Of a stretch of 50,236 nucleotides of DNA, positions 7,612-18,314 are shown piece after piece. This DNA comes from Campylobacter bilis (GTDB lineage Bacteria; Campylobacterota; Campylobacteria; Campylobacterales; Campylobacteraceae). The position numbers were made by a program, and so were the translations under genes. Each line of letters begins with the position of its first letter. Position 1 is the first letter of the stretch. Below the pieces are notes generated by a model, which worked only from the letters and a program-made list of their open reading frames with translations, ran no database searches and was not told the origin of the DNA. Location: positions 1 to 50,236 of the forward strand of contig NZ_WUED01000012.1 in assembly GCF_016806695.1 (NCBI RefSeq). The letters run 5' to 3'.

Positions 7612-8978
7612 GTCAATGTCCGTTTTTCCCAAAACCTTATAAAAATAAAGCTTCCATGCTTTTAACCTTTTTGTTAAAGCGTAGATCCTGGCTTGATGGG
7701 CTTTATGAACGTAGCTATAAAATGCAAACAGGTCATGTAAAAATGCCTAATTTTGATCTTTATGTTATTAACAACACCCAAGAAGTTAAAAAAATGATGG
7801 TAGATCAAGTGAAGGATTTTCCTAAAAGTGCATTTTTGCATGAGCTTTTAAGTCCGCTTTTAGGAGAGAGTATTTTTACTACAAATGGAGATGTTTGGAA
7901 AAAACAAAGAGAGCTTTTGCGTCCTAGTTTTGAAATGACAAGCATTAATAAGGTTTTCAACCTTATGAAAGAAGCAGCACATGATATGATGCAGCGTTTT
8001 GAAAAATATCCTAATGATGCTATTATTGACGTTGATGAAGCTATGACTTTTGTCACTGCAGATGTTATTTTCCGTACTATTATGTCTTCAAAACTTGATG
8101 AAGAAAAAGGCAAAAAAATTTTAAATGCTTTTGTGACTTTTCAAGAGCAAAGTGTCCATACGGCTATGCGTCGTATGTTTTATTTTCCAAAATGGCTTTC
8201 TTATATATTAGGGGATCGTAAGCGTGCTAAGGCAGGAAATGTTATAAGAGAGGTTTTAAGTGATATTATCAAGCCAAGATATGATAGGGTAAATGCTGGT
8301 AATTGGAATGAATTTAAAGATATTTTAAATTCTTTGCTTTTGGTGGTAGATGCACACACTAATAAGCGTTTTTCTTTTGAAGAAATTTTAGATCAAGTGG
8401 CTATGCTTTTTTTAGCAGGTCATGAAACAACAGCTAGTTCTTTAACCTGGACACTTTATTTATTAAGTCTTTATCCACAAGAACAACAAAGAGCTTATGA
8501 GGAAATTTCTCAAATTTTGCAAAATGGCAGCATTGAAATTCCTCATTTAAGACAATTTAAATATTTAACTAATATTTTTAAAGAATCTTTAAGATTATAT
8601 CCTCCTGTAGGCTTTTTTGCTAGAGAGGCGAAAAAAGATACTCAAGTCCGAGATAAATATATAAAAAAGGGATCAGGCGTTGTTATTGCTCCTTGGCTTA
8701 TACATAGGCATGAAAAGTTTTGGACTGATCCTAATGGCTTTAACCCTTCGCGTTTTGATACAGAGTATAAAAAGGATACATATTTACCTTTTGGTGTGGG
8801 TGAGAGGATTTGCATAGGTCAAGGCTTTGCTATGCAAGAAGCTATTTTGATTTTAGCAAATATTCTTAGAGTTTATAAACTTGAACTTCAAGAAGGTTTT
8901 GTTCCTGATGTAGTAGGGCGATTGACAATACGTTCGGCCAATGGAATGAAAATAAAATTTAGTAAAAGAGAAGCATGA
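7608..8978 (+). CDS. Cytochrome P450 (CYP172A-type)
   Basis: 456 residues, full length for a bacterial P450. The oxygen-binding I-helix motif AGHETT is at 270-275, the K-helix ExxR is in KESLRLYPP, and the haem-thiolate loop FGVGERICIGQ places the ligand at Cys402. There is no N-terminal membrane anchor; the start MSQCPFFPKP is coupled to the preceding gene by an ATGA. Campylobacter jejuni has a single P450 (CYP172A1, Cj1411) at this spot; its physiological substrate is not established as far as I know. No ferredoxin or reductase gene is adjacent, so redox partners must come from elsewhere, for example the flavodoxin at 26120. Confidence 0.95.
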   Translation: MSQCPFFPKPYKNKASMLLTFLLKRRSWLDGLYERSYKMQTGHVKMPNFDLYVINNTQEVKKMMVDQVKDFPKSAFLHELLSPLLGESIFTTNGDVWKKQRELLRPSFEMTSINKVFNLMKEAAHDMMQRFEKYPNDAIIDVDEAMTFVTADVIFRTIMSSKLDEEKGKKILNAFVTFQEQSVHTAMRRMFYFPKWLSYILGDRKRAKAGNVIREVLSDIIKPRYDRVNAGNWNEFKDILNSLLLVVDAHTNKRFSFEEILDQVAMLFLAGHETTASSLTWTLYLLSLYPQEQQRAYEEISQILQNGSIEIPHLRQFKYLTNIFKESLRLYPPVGFFAREAKKDTQVRDKYIKKGSGVVIAPWLIHRHEKFWTDPNGFNPSRFDTEYKKDTYLPFGVGERICIGQGFAMQEAILILANILRVYKLELQEGFVPDVVGRLTIRSANGMKIKFSKREA

Positions 8979-9391
8979 AAAATATTAAAACAAAACCTAT
9001 GAATTTTTGCACCCGTCTAAAACGTAGTTTCAAAAAGAATTTAAAAGAAAAATTAGCAGGAACTATTTTACTTTGTGCCTTAGTACCTTTAGCAGTATTT
9101 GGGTATATTTTCATAGCAATTGTAGGGATTTTTTTTAATACTGCACGTGCTAGACAAGGCGTGAGAGCTTTAGATCATTTTGTTAATGCGAGTTTGTTTA
9201 ATGGTTATGCTTGGGAAAGTGTTTCCTCTCATGCGTGGCGTGAAAGGAATTCTAAAAAATGGGCTAAGGTAATTATTAAAATCACAGATTTTTTTCAAAA
9301 AGATCATTGTAAAAGAGCCAATAAAAGAGAACAACCTGTTGTAGATTTTATACTTGCAAGAAATCTAGACAAACAAACTATAGGAAATTAG
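8975..9391 (+). CDS. Small inner-membrane protein of the P450 operon, function unknown
   Basis: 138 residues, basic, with one long hydrophobic stretch at about 25-55 (LAGTILLCALVPLAVFGYIF) that can form one or two membrane passes. The rest is soluble with Trp/Arg-rich segments. I do not recognise a domain. It overlaps the P450 stop by ATGA and ends against the convergent acpS gene. Matches Cj1410 of reference strains by position. It may anchor or assist the P450; this is inference only. Confidence 0.75.
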   Translation: MKNIKTKPMNFCTRLKRSFKKNLKEKLAGTILLCALVPLAVFGYIFIAIVGIFFNTARARQGVRALDHFVNASLFNGYAWESVSSHAWRERNSKKWAKVIIKITDFFQKDHCKRANKREQPVVDFILARNLDKQTIGN

Positions 9392-9392
9392 T

Positions 9393-9740
9393 TTATACTA
9401 TAGTTACTATAGCCATGGCAAAACCATTATCATGTGAAATGCTGAGTGAAGTTTGAGTGATATTAAAATTATTTATAATTTTTTGAGAATATTTTAGTTT
9501 AGGTGCATTTCTATGATCTTTTGATATTTCAATATCAAAAAAAGTGCATAACTCACAGATGCCAAGACCTAAAGCCTTGCTTGCGGCTTCTTTGGCAGCC
9601 CAAAGACCTGCTAAAGTCGCTGGGCTTTTAACAAGCATTTGTTCTTGTGCGTTTAAAAATTTATCCAAGAAATTTTTGCCATGTCTAGCATAAATCTTTT
9701 CTATCCTAGAAATGGCGATAATATCACAACCTACATGCAT
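9393..9740 (-). CDS. acpS: Holo-[acyl-carrier-protein] synthase
   Basis: 115 residues with the AcpS signatures VGCDIIAISRIEKI at the N-terminus (Asp binds Mg) and GLWAAKEAASKALGLGI in the middle. It transfers 4'-phosphopantetheine from CoA to the Ser of apo-ACP. Its ATG overlaps the fliL stop by one base (TAATG). Besides the fatty-acid ACP it may also activate the capsule carrier protein at 2361-2585. Length is normal for the family. Confidence 0.95.
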   Translation of the reverse strand: MHVGCDIIAISRIEKIYARHGKNFLDKFLNAQEQMLVKSPATLAGLWAAKEAASKALGLGICELCTFFDIEISKDHRNAPKLKYSQKIINNFNITQTSLSISHDNGFAMAIVTIV

Positions 9741-10276
9741 TAAGAAACTACAAAGTCTGTAAAATAGACGTTTTTAATAAAGCCATCGGTTAAAATTTCA
9801 TTGATTTTTCCAACAAGTTCGTCTTTTAAGCGTTCTTTGCCTTTTTGGGTGCTGACTTCTTCAAAGGTTTTTGCTGTAAGTGTACGAATGATAATATCAC
9901 GAATAACAGGCACTTTTTTATCGAGTTCAGGTTTTAAAAGTTCGCTGTTTTGTTCTAATTCTATGGTGCATTTTACATATCTTGAGCCACTATCACTAAG
10001 TAAATTTAAAGTAAAAGGATCAAGCGGATACATAGGCCCTATATTAGCAAAATCGCTTCCGCGTTGGGTAGGAGTAGAAGCTTTGGTCTTTTCAGATCTA
10101 AGTTCTTCTTTTGGCGCTTCTTTGATTTCGCTTTCATCACTTGAGCTGCTAGAAATAAGCCAAGCAATAACGCCCATAATACTAAGTAGTAAGACAAAAA
10201 GCAAGATTACAATAATAATGACAAGCGAGCTGCCCTTTTTGTTCTTTTCTGCTTCGTTTTTTAAATCTTCATCCAT
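9740..10276 (-). CDS. fliL: Flagellar basal-body protein FliL
   Basis: 178 residues: a charged cytoplasmic N-terminus, one transmembrane helix at about 17-41 (SLVIIIVILLFVLLLS), a Ser/Lys/Glu-rich linker and a periplasmic domain with YPLDPFTLNLLSDSGSRYVK and the C-terminal VYFTDFVV pattern of FliL. It surrounds and supports MotAB stators. Upstream of its ATG, TACAAT at 10311-10316 (reverse strand) is a possible -10, and AAGGAAAA serves as ribosome site. It is transcribed with acpS, opposite to the phosphohexomutase gene. Confidence 0.93.
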   Translation of the reverse strand: MDEDLKNEAEKNKKGSSLVIIIVILLFVLLLSIMGVIAWLISSSSSDESEIKEAPKEELRSEKTKASTPTQRGSDFANIGPMYPLDPFTLNLLSDSGSRYVKCTIELEQNSELLKPELDKKVPVIRDIIIRTLTAKTFEEVSTQKGKERLKDELVGKINEILTDGFIKNVYFTDFVVS

Positions 10277-10355
10277 AAATTTTCCTTTATTTTAGTGAAA
10301 TTAATGTAAAATTGTAGCAAAAATTTCTTTTCTATCCAAATTTAGTTTTATAAGT

Positions 10356-10363
10356 TATAAAAT
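10356..10363 (+). promoter_or_regulatory. Probable -10 element (TATAAAAT) before the phosphohexomutase gene
   Basis: TATAAAAT in the fliL/phosphohexomutase divergent gap, 38 bases before the ATG at 10401, with GAAGGAA as ribosome site. Confidence 0.4.
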
Positions 10364-10400
10364 TAAGAGATTTTAAAGAAATAATTATGAAGGAATAATC

Positions 10401-11759
10401 ATGCTTGATGTAATTTTTAGAGAATATGATATACGCGGACTTTATGGTAAAGAATTAAATGAAAAAAGCGTTAAGGCCATAGGTTTTTGTTTGGGACAAA
10501 TCATGCTTGAAAGAGCTTGTAAAAATGTTAGTGTGGGATATGATGCAAGATATAGTGCAAAAGAGCTTTTTGGGTATTTGTTAAGCGGACTTAATAAAGC
10601 AGGAATTGAGGTTTATGATATAGGTTTGGTGCCTACTCCGCTTGGGTATTTTAGTCTTTATGAGGGCTTGAAGTTTGATGCAAATATCATGATAACAGGA
10701 TCTCATAATCCTAAAGATTATAATGGATTTAAAATTACTATAGGCAAGCAAAGTTTTTTTGGGGCAGAATTGAAAGAGTTTTCAAAAAGAGTTTATGAGC
10801 ACTTAGAAGATAATATTGAGTCTGATTTCAATGCTAAAAAATATGATATTTTAAGTGTTTATATAGAATTTATGTGTAAGCAATTTAGTTTTTTGAAAGA
10901 TTTTAATTATAACTTTGTTGTTGATTGTGCTAATGGTGCAGCTGGAGTTGTGATTGAAGCTTTGGTTGAAGCTTTGAATTTAAAAGCTCATGTGATGTTT
11001 TCAAATCCTGATGGGCAGTTTCCAAATCATGATCCTGATCCTACAGAAGAAAAGAATTTATATGCTTTAAAAAATTTTCTAGATCAAAATCAAGAATATG
11101 CTTTAGCTTTTGCTTTTGATGGGGATGCTGATAGGATAGTGGTTTTAAGCCAAACTCATGTATTTTGCGGAGACGAGCTTTGCTATTTGTTTGCAAAAAA
11201 TATTCCTAATCCTCGCGTTTTAGGTGAAGTAAAATGTTCTAAAAATCTTTTTGATGAAGTGGCTAAGTTAGGTACGATTTTCATGGGAAAAACAGGGCAT
11301 TCTAATATTAAGAAAATGATGAAAGAAAAGAATATTGATTTAGCCGCTGAGGTGAGTGGGCATATTTTCTTTAAACACAGATATTTTGGCTATGATGATG
11401 GAATTTATGCATTTTTAAGGACCTTAGAACTTGTTTATAAAGGTTTTGATTTAGAGGCTATGATTAAAGCTTTACCAAAGCTTTATACTACCCCTGAAAT
11501 TAAAATTCCTGTTAGTGAAGAAGAAAAATTTAAACTTGTAGAAGAATTTAAAAAGGCTGTTGAAAAAGGTGCTTTAAAAGGTGTTAAAAGCCTTTGTGAA
11601 ATTGATGGAGCTAGGATAGATTTTGGCGATGGATGGGCTTTGCTTCGTGCTTCTAATACTAGTCCTTATTTAATAACGCGTTTTGAAGCCACCTCTTTAG
11701 AGCATGCAAAAGAGCTTGAAAATATGGTTTTTGCTTTATTTAATCAAATAAAAGCTTAG
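10401..11759 (+). CDS. Phosphomannomutase/phosphoglucomutase (alpha-D-phosphohexomutase family)
   Basis: 452 residues, typical for AlgC-type enzymes. TGSHNPKDYNG holds the phosphorylated catalytic Ser, DGDADR binds Mg, GEVKCSKN follows in the sugar-binding domain, and RASNTSPYLITRFEA is the C-terminal phosphate-binding loop. It converts hexose 6-phosphates to 1-phosphates for nucleotide-sugar synthesis, feeding capsule and LOS. It stands alone, with a promoter ahead and convergent rsfS/nadD after. Mannose versus glucose specificity cannot be read from the sequence. Confidence 0.9.
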   Translation: MLDVIFREYDIRGLYGKELNEKSVKAIGFCLGQIMLERACKNVSVGYDARYSAKELFGYLLSGLNKAGIEVYDIGLVPTPLGYFSLYEGLKFDANIMITGSHNPKDYNGFKITIGKQSFFGAELKEFSKRVYEHLEDNIESDFNAKKYDILSVYIEFMCKQFSFLKDFNYNFVVDCANGAAGVVIEALVEALNLKAHVMFSNPDGQFPNHDPDPTEEKNLYALKNFLDQNQEYALAFAFDGDADRIVVLSQTHVFCGDELCYLFAKNIPNPRVLGEVKCSKNLFDEVAKLGTIFMGKTGHSNIKKMMKEKNIDLAAEVSGHIFFKHRYFGYDDGIYAFLRTLELVYKGFDLEAMIKALPKLYTTPEIKIPVSEEEKFKLVEEFKKAVEKGALKGVKSLCEIDGARIDFGDGWALLRASNTSPYLITRFEATSLEHAKELENMVFALFNQIKA

Positions 11760-11790
11760 ATTTTAAATTTCATAAATCAAAAAAAATCTT

Positions 11791-12117
11791 TTAAGCCTTA
11801 TTTTTCTTAAGTCTTTCTAATAATTCTTCTATATTATAAAGTTCTCTATATTGTGGGGTTAGAAGATGGATTAAAATATCCCCTAAGTCAATAACACTCC
11901 ATTCTTCACTACTTTCTATATTTAAAAACTTTTCACCTTGGGCTTTAAGTTTTGTTTTAAACTCATCAATTAAAGATAAAGCGTGTTTTTGACCTAAAGT
12001 TGCAGCAATAATGACGTATTTTACAAAGTATTCTTGTTCACTCATATCGATAGTTTTGATATTTTCAGCCTTTTTTTCATCTAAAATTTGAATGATTGTG
12101 TCTATTCTTTTTTGCAT
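11791..12117 (-). CDS. rsfS: Ribosome silencing factor RsfS
   Basis: 108 residues of the RsfS/Iojap family, seen in ISSEEWSVIDLGDILIHLLTPQYRELYNIEELL near the C-terminus, with the conserved W-x-x-x-D-x-G-D-x-x-(V/I)-H pattern. It binds L14 on the 50S subunit and blocks subunit joining when nutrients are short. It follows nadD with a 19-base gap, the common bacterial arrangement. Confidence 0.92.
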   Translation of the reverse strand: MQKRIDTIIQILDEKKAENIKTIDMSEQEYFVKYVIIAATLGQKHALSLIDEFKTKLKAQGEKFLNIESSEEWSVIDLGDILIHLLTPQYRELYNIEELLERLKKNKA

Positions 12118-12136
12118 TATTGTCCTTACTTAATTT

Positions 12137-12694
12137 TTAAAATTGTATCAGTTTTTTTTGTAATTTTTCATAATAATTTTTAACTTCATCTTGGATTTCA
12201 TAGCAAACTTCTTCAGTATTTAAGGTATTGCGTATAAAAGAAGAGGAGATTTTTATATTTATCTTTAAATTTTTAAATTTTTTTGGAATATTAATACCGT
12301 TGCGATGTGCAACCACAAATATGACTAAGGATTTTAATCTTTTAAAATCATGCCAAAGATGTAGTTTTTCTAAATGATCTGCACCTATTAAAAGATAAAA
12401 TTGATCAGGATTATAAATTTTATAAAGATATTCAACGCTTTTTATACTAGGAACAGGGTTTTTTTGTTTGGTTTCAAAGTCAGAAATTTCAACTTTTGGT
12501 AAATGTCCCCAAAGTTTTTTTACCCATAAAAATCTTTGTTCTTCATCGGCAGTGAAATTCTTTTTAAAGGGATTTATGAAAGTAGGCATGATGATAAGTT
12601 TGTCTATATCTAGTTTTTCTAAAGCTTCTTTGATAATGGCTTCATGTCCTTTATGTGGCGGGTCAAAACTGCCGCCAAAAAGTGCAATTTTCAT
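12137..12694 (-). CDS. nadD: Nicotinate-nucleotide adenylyltransferase
   Basis: 185 residues. N-terminal GGSFDPPHKGHEAI is the nucleotidyltransferase (T/H)xGH motif, and SSSFIRNTL near the C-terminus is the ISSTxIR-like motif. It makes nicotinate adenine dinucleotide in NAD synthesis. It is read away from gapA, with which it shares a 61-base intergenic region, and is followed by rsfS. Confidence 0.93.
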   Translation of the reverse strand: MKIALFGGSFDPPHKGHEAIIKEALEKLDIDKLIIMPTFINPFKKNFTADEEQRFLWVKKLWGHLPKVEISDFETKQKNPVPSIKSVEYLYKIYNPDQFYLLIGADHLEKLHLWHDFKRLKSLVIFVVAHRNGINIPKKFKNLKINIKISSSFIRNTLNTEEVCYEIQDEVKNYYEKLQKKLIQF

Positions 12695-12716
12695 TAAATT
12701 TTTAACCTTTTTTTAG

Positions 12717-12722
12717 TAGAAT
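12717..12722 (+). promoter_or_regulatory. Probable -10 element (TAGAAT) of the gapA-pgk-tpiA-fabI operon
   Basis: TAGAAT lies 33 bases before the gapA ATG. AAAGGAAAC is the ribosome site. No clear -35. Confidence 0.35.
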
Positions 12723-12755
12723 ATTAGCATAAAAAACTTCGCAAAAGGAAACAAA

Positions 12756-13754
12756 ATGGCTGTAAAGGTTGCTATAAATGGTTTTGGACGCATAGGAAGA
12801 TGTGTCGCAAGAATTATTTTAGAAAGAAATGATATCGAACTTGTAGCTATAAATGATACTACTGATATTGAGCTTACAAAATACCTTTTTAAATACGATA
12901 CTGTACATGGAGAATTTAAAGGAAGTATCGATAGTGATGGCGATGATTTAGTGATTAATGGCAAAAAAATCAAAATGTTTAAGAGTCGCGATATTAAAGA
13001 ACTTGATTTTGCAAAATACGGTGCACAAATTGTTTTAGAATGCACAGGAGCTAATTTAACTATGGCTAAATGCCAACAGTTTTTAGATAAAGGAGTGCAA
13101 AAAGTGATTATGAGTGCCCCTGCAAAGGATGATACTCCTACTTATGTTTTGGGTGTGAATTCGCACTTTTATAAGGGCGAAAATATCATTTCTAATGCCA
13201 GTTGTACAACTAATTGTTTAGGGCCTATTTGTCGTGTTTTGCAAGATAATTTTGGTATAGAAAAAGGACTTATGACAACTATACATGCTTATACTAATGG
13301 GCAAAGTATTATTGATGCTAAAGCTAAAGATAAGCGTCGATCGCGTGCTGCAGCTCAAAATATCATTCCTACTTCTACAGGTGCAGCAAAAGCAATGAAA
13401 CTTGTTATGCCAGAATTAAACGGCAAACTTCATGGACAAAGTATACGCGTGCCAGTCATTGATGTTTCTAGTGTAGATTTAACTGCACAACTTAGTCATA
13501 AAGTAAGCAAAGAAGAGCTTAATGAAGCTTTTAGAAAGAGTGCTATTTCAAATTTAAAAGGAATTTTAACAGTTGATGATGAAGAAAGGGTTTCAAGTGA
13601 TTTTGTTACCTGTTCTTATGGTGCTGTTGTAGTAAGTGATTTAACTCAAGTTATAGCTGATGATTTGATTAAAGTAATAGCATGGTATGATAATGAATGG
13701 GGATACTCAAGCCGTTTGGCTGATATGGCCGTATATATTGGGCATAAGGCTTGA
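12756..13754 (+). CDS. gapA: Glyceraldehyde-3-phosphate dehydrogenase
   Basis: 332 residues. N-terminal INGFGRIGR is the NAD-binding loop, [12 protein letters not shown] holds catalytic Cys150, and [12 protein letters not shown] ends the catalytic domain. First gene of the triose-phosphate operon. As C. jejuni lacks phosphofructokinase, this enzyme chiefly serves gluconeogenesis there (family knowledge). Two bases separate it from the pgk ATG. Confidence 0.97.
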   Translation: MAVKVAINGFGRIGRCVARIILERNDIELVAINDTTDIELTKYLFKYDTVHGEFKGSIDSDGDDLVINGKKIKMFKSRDIKELDFAKYGAQIVLECTGANLTMAKCQQFLDKGVQKVIMSAPAKDDTPTYVLGVNSHFYKGENIISNASCTTNCLGPICRVLQDNFGIEKGLMTTIHAYTNGQSIIDAKAKDKRRSRAAAQNIIPTSTGAAKAMKLVMPELNGKLHGQSIRVPVIDVSSVDLTAQLSHKVSKEELNEAFRKSAISNLKGILTVDDEERVSSDFVTCSYGAVVVSDLTQVIADDLIKVIAWYDNEWGYSSRLADMAVYIGHKA

Positions 13755-13756
13755 TA

Positions 13757-14959
13757 ATGAATGATATTATTTCTATAAAAGATATTGATTTAGCCAAGAA
13801 GAAAGTTTTTATAAGATGTGATTTTAATGTCCCTCAGGATGATTTTTTAAATATTACTGATGATAGACGTATAAGATCAGCTATTCCTACAATAAGATAT
13901 TGTTTAGATAATGGTTGTAGCGTGATTTTAGCCTCTCATTTAGGACGTCCTAAAGAAATCAGTTCTAAGTATTCTTTAGAACCTGTGGGTAAGCGTCTTA
14001 GTAGGCTTTTAGATAAAGAAATCATCATGGTGCGAGATGTTATTGGCGAAGATGCTAAATCTAGAGCTAAAGATTTAAAATTAGGTGAGATTTTATTGCT
14101 TGAAAATTTACGTTTTGAAAAGGGTGAAACTAAAAACGATGAAAATTTAGCCAAAGAATTAGCTTCCATGGCACAAATTTATATTAATGATGCTTTTGGG
14201 GTATGCCATAGAGCGCATGCAAGTGTTGAAGCTATTACACAATTTTTTGATGAAAAACATAAAGGCGCAGGATTTTTGCTTCAAAAAGAAATTAATTTTG
14301 CAAGCAATCTGATTAAACACCCCGCACGTCCTTTTGTGGCTGTTGTAGGGGGATCTAAAGTGAGTGGAAAGCTTCAAGCCCTCACTAATTTATTATCAAA
14401 AGTAGATAAATTAATCATAGGGGGAGGCATGGCTTTTACTTTTTTAAAAGCACAAGGGTATGATATAGGAAATTCGCTTTTAGAAGAAGAACTTTTAGAA
14501 GAAGCTAGTAAAATTCTTACTAAAGGAAAAAATTTAGGAGTGAAAATTTATCTTCCTGTGGATGTTGTAGCTGCACCTGCTTGTTCGCAAGATGCACCGA
14601 TGAAATTTGTCCCAGCTCAAGAGATTCCAAATGGTTGGATGGGTTTAGATATAGGTCCTGCAAGTGTGAGACTTTTTAAAGAAGTTATCTCAGATGCCCA
14701 AACTATTTGGTGGAATGGACCTATGGGGGTTTTTGAAATTGATAAATTTTCAAAAGGGAGCATTAAAATGAGTCATTATATTAGCGAAGGGCATGCAACT
14801 TCTGTTGTTGGGGGTGGCGATACGGCTGATGTGGTTGCGCGTGCTGGAGATGCAGATGAGATGACTTTTATTTCTACAGGTGGTGGTGCTTCGCTTGAGC
14901 TTATAGAGGGTAAAGAACTTCCAGGTGTTAAGGCTTTAAGATCTAAGGTAAATGAATGA
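13757..14959 (+). CDS. pgk: Phosphoglycerate kinase
   Basis: 400 residues. The N-terminal RCDFNVP motif, GRP in SHLGRPK, RAHAS(V) and C-terminal [10 protein letters not shown] are all present. I choose the ATG at 13757 over the TTG at 13751 that overlaps the gapA stop. The end overlaps tpiA by ATGA. Confidence 0.97.
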   Translation: MNDIISIKDIDLAKKKVFIRCDFNVPQDDFLNITDDRRIRSAIPTIRYCLDNGCSVILASHLGRPKEISSKYSLEPVGKRLSRLLDKEIIMVRDVIGEDAKSRAKDLKLGEILLLENLRFEKGETKNDENLAKELASMAQIYINDAFGVCHRAHASVEAITQFFDEKHKGAGFLLQKEINFASNLIKHPARPFVAVVGGSKVSGKLQALTNLLSKVDKLIIGGGMAFTFLKAQGYDIGNSLLEEELLEEASKILTKGKNLGVKIYLPVDVVAAPACSQDAPMKFVPAQEIPNGWMGLDIGPASVRLFKEVISDAQTIWWNGPMGVFEIDKFSKGSIKMSHYISEGHATSVVGGGDTADVVARAGDADEMTFISTGGGASLELIEGKELPGVKALRSKVNE

Positions 14960-15627
14960 TTTTTGCTGCGAATTTAAAATGCAATCATACAAGATCAAGC
15001 TTTAGAATTTATGCTGATGCACTAAATAAGGCTATGGGAAGAAAATGTGATGATATTATTGTTTTTCCACCTAGCGTGGCTTTTTTAGAAAATAAAGTCA
15101 ATTTTGTTCAAGGAACACAAAATTTTTATCCTTGCATTAAAGGTTCTTTTACAGGAGAGCTTGGAAAAGAACAATTGGATGAATTTGGCATAGGATGTGT
15201 TTTAATAGGGCATTCTGAAAGGAGGGTTTTAGGAGATGATAGTCTTATTAAGTTTAAATTCGATTTTGCTAAAGAACATGATTATAAGATTGTTTTTTGT
15301 ATAGGTGAAGATTTAAAGACTAAAAATTCAGCTAAAACTTTGGAATTTTTAGAAAAGCAACTTCAAATCATTGATTTAAAATACGAAAAATTGATTATTG
15401 CTTATGAGCCTATTTATTCTATAGGAACAGGAGTAAGTGCTGATTTTAATGATATAAGTAAAGTCCTTGAATTTCTAGCTACCTTAACAAAAGTTCCTTT
15501 GCTTTATGGAGGTAGCGTAAATGAAACCAATATTAAAGATATTTTAACTATAAAGCATTGCAAAGGTGTTTTGATAGGATCTGCAGCTTTAAAAGTAGAA
15601 AATTTTATAAAATTAATTAAAGGATAA
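14956..15627 (+). CDS. tpiA: Triosephosphate isomerase (short form)
   Basis: 223 residues, shorter than the usual about 250. Catalytic Lys lies in NLKCN, His in GHSERR, and Glu in [11 protein letters not shown]; the phosphate loop GGSVNETN follows. It interconverts DHAP and GAP. Coupled to pgk by ATGA and followed after 3 bases by fabI. The active site looks complete, so the shortness reflects shortened loops rather than truncation. Confidence 0.95.
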   Translation: MIFAANLKCNHTRSSFRIYADALNKAMGRKCDDIIVFPPSVAFLENKVNFVQGTQNFYPCIKGSFTGELGKEQLDEFGIGCVLIGHSERRVLGDDSLIKFKFDFAKEHDYKIVFCIGEDLKTKNSAKTLEFLEKQLQIIDLKYEKLIIAYEPIYSIGTGVSADFNDISKVLEFLATLTKVPLLYGGSVNETNIKDILTIKHCKGVLIGSAALKVENFIKLIKG

Positions 15628-16455
<828 letters not shown>

Positions 16456-16467
16456 AATATTAAATTT

Positions 16468-16502
16468 ATCGCTAAAGTTTAATTGATTAAAAACTTAGCG
16501 AT
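16468..16502. terminator. Terminator hairpin between fabI and feoB (convergent)
   Basis: ATCGCTAAAGTTT pairs with AAACTTAGCGAT, 12 pairs with one bulged A, around an AT-rich loop. The stem overlaps the last codons of feoB, so one hairpin serves both strands. Confidence 0.6.
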
Positions 16503-18314
16503 ATGAAGTCCTATAAAGGCAATGATGTAAGCACTTGTACAAGTGAAAATAAAGAGTAAAAAAGTATATTTAAGTTTCCCGCTTTCTTTTGAAAATACTA
16601 TGGTTGCAGCAAAACAAGGATTATAAATCATTACAAATAAAATAAAAGCTACTGCACTTGATAAAGGGATATTTTTAGCAATGGTTGTCTTAAGATCATT
16701 GCTAGTTTCATCCACATCTTTTCCAAGTGCATAGAGTACTCCCATAGTCGAAATCATGACCTCTTTAGCTGCTAGGCCGCTTACTAAAGCAACGCTTAAT
16801 TTCCAATCAAGATCAAGAGGCTTAAAAATAGGTTCCATGCTTTTACCTAAATGTCCTAAATAGCTTTGTTCTATGTTTTTTTCTTGTGTATTAAAATCGC
16901 TTAGTTTTCCTTCATTGTTAGGGAAATTGCTTGCAAACCATATAAGTAAAGAGGTTAAAAATATAAAAGTACCAGCTTTTTTAAGATACATTGCAGCTTT
17001 GTTATAAACACTAAGATAGATTAAACGCCAATTTGGCATACGGTATTTAGGCAACTCCATAACAAAAGGTTCATCAAGTCCTCTAAATGCAAGCATTCTT
17101 AATAATTTTGCAGCACAAAGCCCTAAAATAGCCCCTAGTATATAAATTCCAAAAAGATAATTTCCTGCTTCTTCTTTTGGAAAAAAAGCACCGATGAAAA
17201 GTACATATACAGGAAGTCTTGCACTACAACTCATAAAGTTAATTACAAAAAGGGTTAAGAGTCTGTCTCTTTTGTTTTTTAGAGTTCTTGTAGCCATGAA
17301 AGCAGGCACAGAACAACCAAAACCAGTGATTAAAGGGATGAAGCTTTTACCATGTAGACCAAATTTGTGTAAGATACCATCAAGTAAAAAAGCTACTCTT
17401 GACATGTAGCCTGTGGTTTCTAAAAGTGCTATACCTAAAAACAAAATAATAATATTAGGTAAAAACAATATCACAGATCCTACCCCTGCAATAACTCCAT
17501 CGGCTAAAGCAGAGGCGATGAAAGCATTTTGGATGTGGTTTTTAATCAAATCGTTTAAGGCATTAAAGGATAATTCTATATAATCCATAGGGATTTTTCC
17601 CAAAGTAAAAGTGATTTGAAATAAAAACCACATTAAAAATAAAAATATAGGTAAGCCAAAAATTTTATGAATCAATAAAGCATCGATTCTTTTAGTAAGA
17701 TTTCTTTCTTCTTTTTTGTACGTGATGATTTTTTTTGCAAGTTTATTGATAAAAACTAATAAATCTTCTTTTTCTAGTTTTTTTTGGCAAAACTGAGATG
17801 GAGATTTTAATTGTGTTTTGCTTTCAAATAAAATAATAATCTTATCAAGCAAGAGTCCTAAATTTTGCTTTGTTTTAGCTGAAATTTCTACGATATCAAC
17901 TTGAAATTCTTGTTTAAGAATAGAGATGTTAAGTTCTATACCCTCTTTTTTTGCTTCATCACACATGTTTAAGGCCAAGAGCATTTTTTTATCAAGGCTT
18001 AAAAGTTCTGCACTCAAAATAAGATTGCGTTCAAGATTAGTAGAATCTAAGATATTAATGATCACATCATAAGTACCACGGTTTAGAAAATGGCGTGTGA
18101 TTTTTTCTTCTTCGCTGTAGCCATCTAAGGAATAAGTACCTGGTAAATCAATGAGTTCAAATTCATAGTTTTTATAATAAGTTTTAGCACTTGCCTTTTC
18201 TATAGTCACTCCGCTAAAATTGCCTACTTTCATATTAGTTTTGCAAATAGCATTAATAAGTAGACTTTTACCCACATTAGGTTGGCCAACTAGGGCTATT
18301 TTAATTTTTTTCAT
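16479..18314 (-). CDS. feoB: Ferrous iron transporter FeoB
   Basis: 611 residues. An N-terminal G domain has GQPNVGKS (G1), DLPGTYSL (G3) and NMCDEAKK (G4). It is followed by a polytopic membrane core with two FeoB gate regions, containing GFGCSVPAFMATRTLKNKRDRLL and the conserved NFMSCSARLPVY; the second gate region has SGLAAKEVMISTMGVLYALG. It imports Fe(II) across the inner membrane. Its start overlaps the feoA stop by ATGA. The gene is intact here. Confidence 0.96.
   Translation of the reverse strand: MKKIKIALVGQPNVGKSLLINAICKTNMKVGNFSGVTIEKASAKTYYKNYEFELIDLPGTYSLDGYSEEEKITRHFLNRGTYDVIINILDSTNLERNLILSAELLSLDKKMLLALNMCDEAKKEGIELNISILKQEFQVDIVEISAKTKQNLGLLLDKIIILFESKTQLKSPSQFCQKKLEKEDLLVFINKLAKKIITYKKEERNLTKRIDALLIHKIFGLPIFLFLMWFLFQITFTLGKIPMDYIELSFNALNDLIKNHIQNAFIASALADGVIAGVGSVILFLPNIIILFLGIALLETTGYMSRVAFLLDGILHKFGLHGKSFIPLITGFGCSVPAFMATRTLKNKRDRLLTLFVINFMSCSARLPVYVLFIGAFFPKEEAGNYLFGIYILGAILGLCAAKLLRMLAFRGLDEPFVMELPKYRMPNWRLIYLSVYNKAAMYLKKAGTFIFLTSLLIWFASNFPNNEGKLSDFNTQEKNIEQSYLGHLGKSMEPIFKPLDLDWKLSVALVSGLAAKEVMISTMGVLYALGKDVDETSNDLKTTIAKNIPLSSAVAFILFVMIYNPCFAATIVFSKESGKLKYTFLLFIFTCTSAYIIAFIGLHIAKFLIN

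Noticed and set aside
9376-9405. Inverted repeat AACTATAG-14-CTATAGTT as a terminator between the P450 operon and acpS
   Set aside because: Eight AT-rich pairs with a 14-base loop and no T run; too weak to call.
9801-10295. 164-codon plus-strand frame
   Set aside because: Lies antisense to fliL, which has clear domain features; the Ser-rich product is typical of a shadow frame.
12713-13045. 110-codon minus-strand frame over the gapA start
   Set aside because: Antisense to the conserved NAD-binding domain of gapA, with no ribosome site.
14956-15627. Truncated tpiA
   Set aside because: All catalytic residues and the C-terminal phosphate loop are present; the form is merely short.
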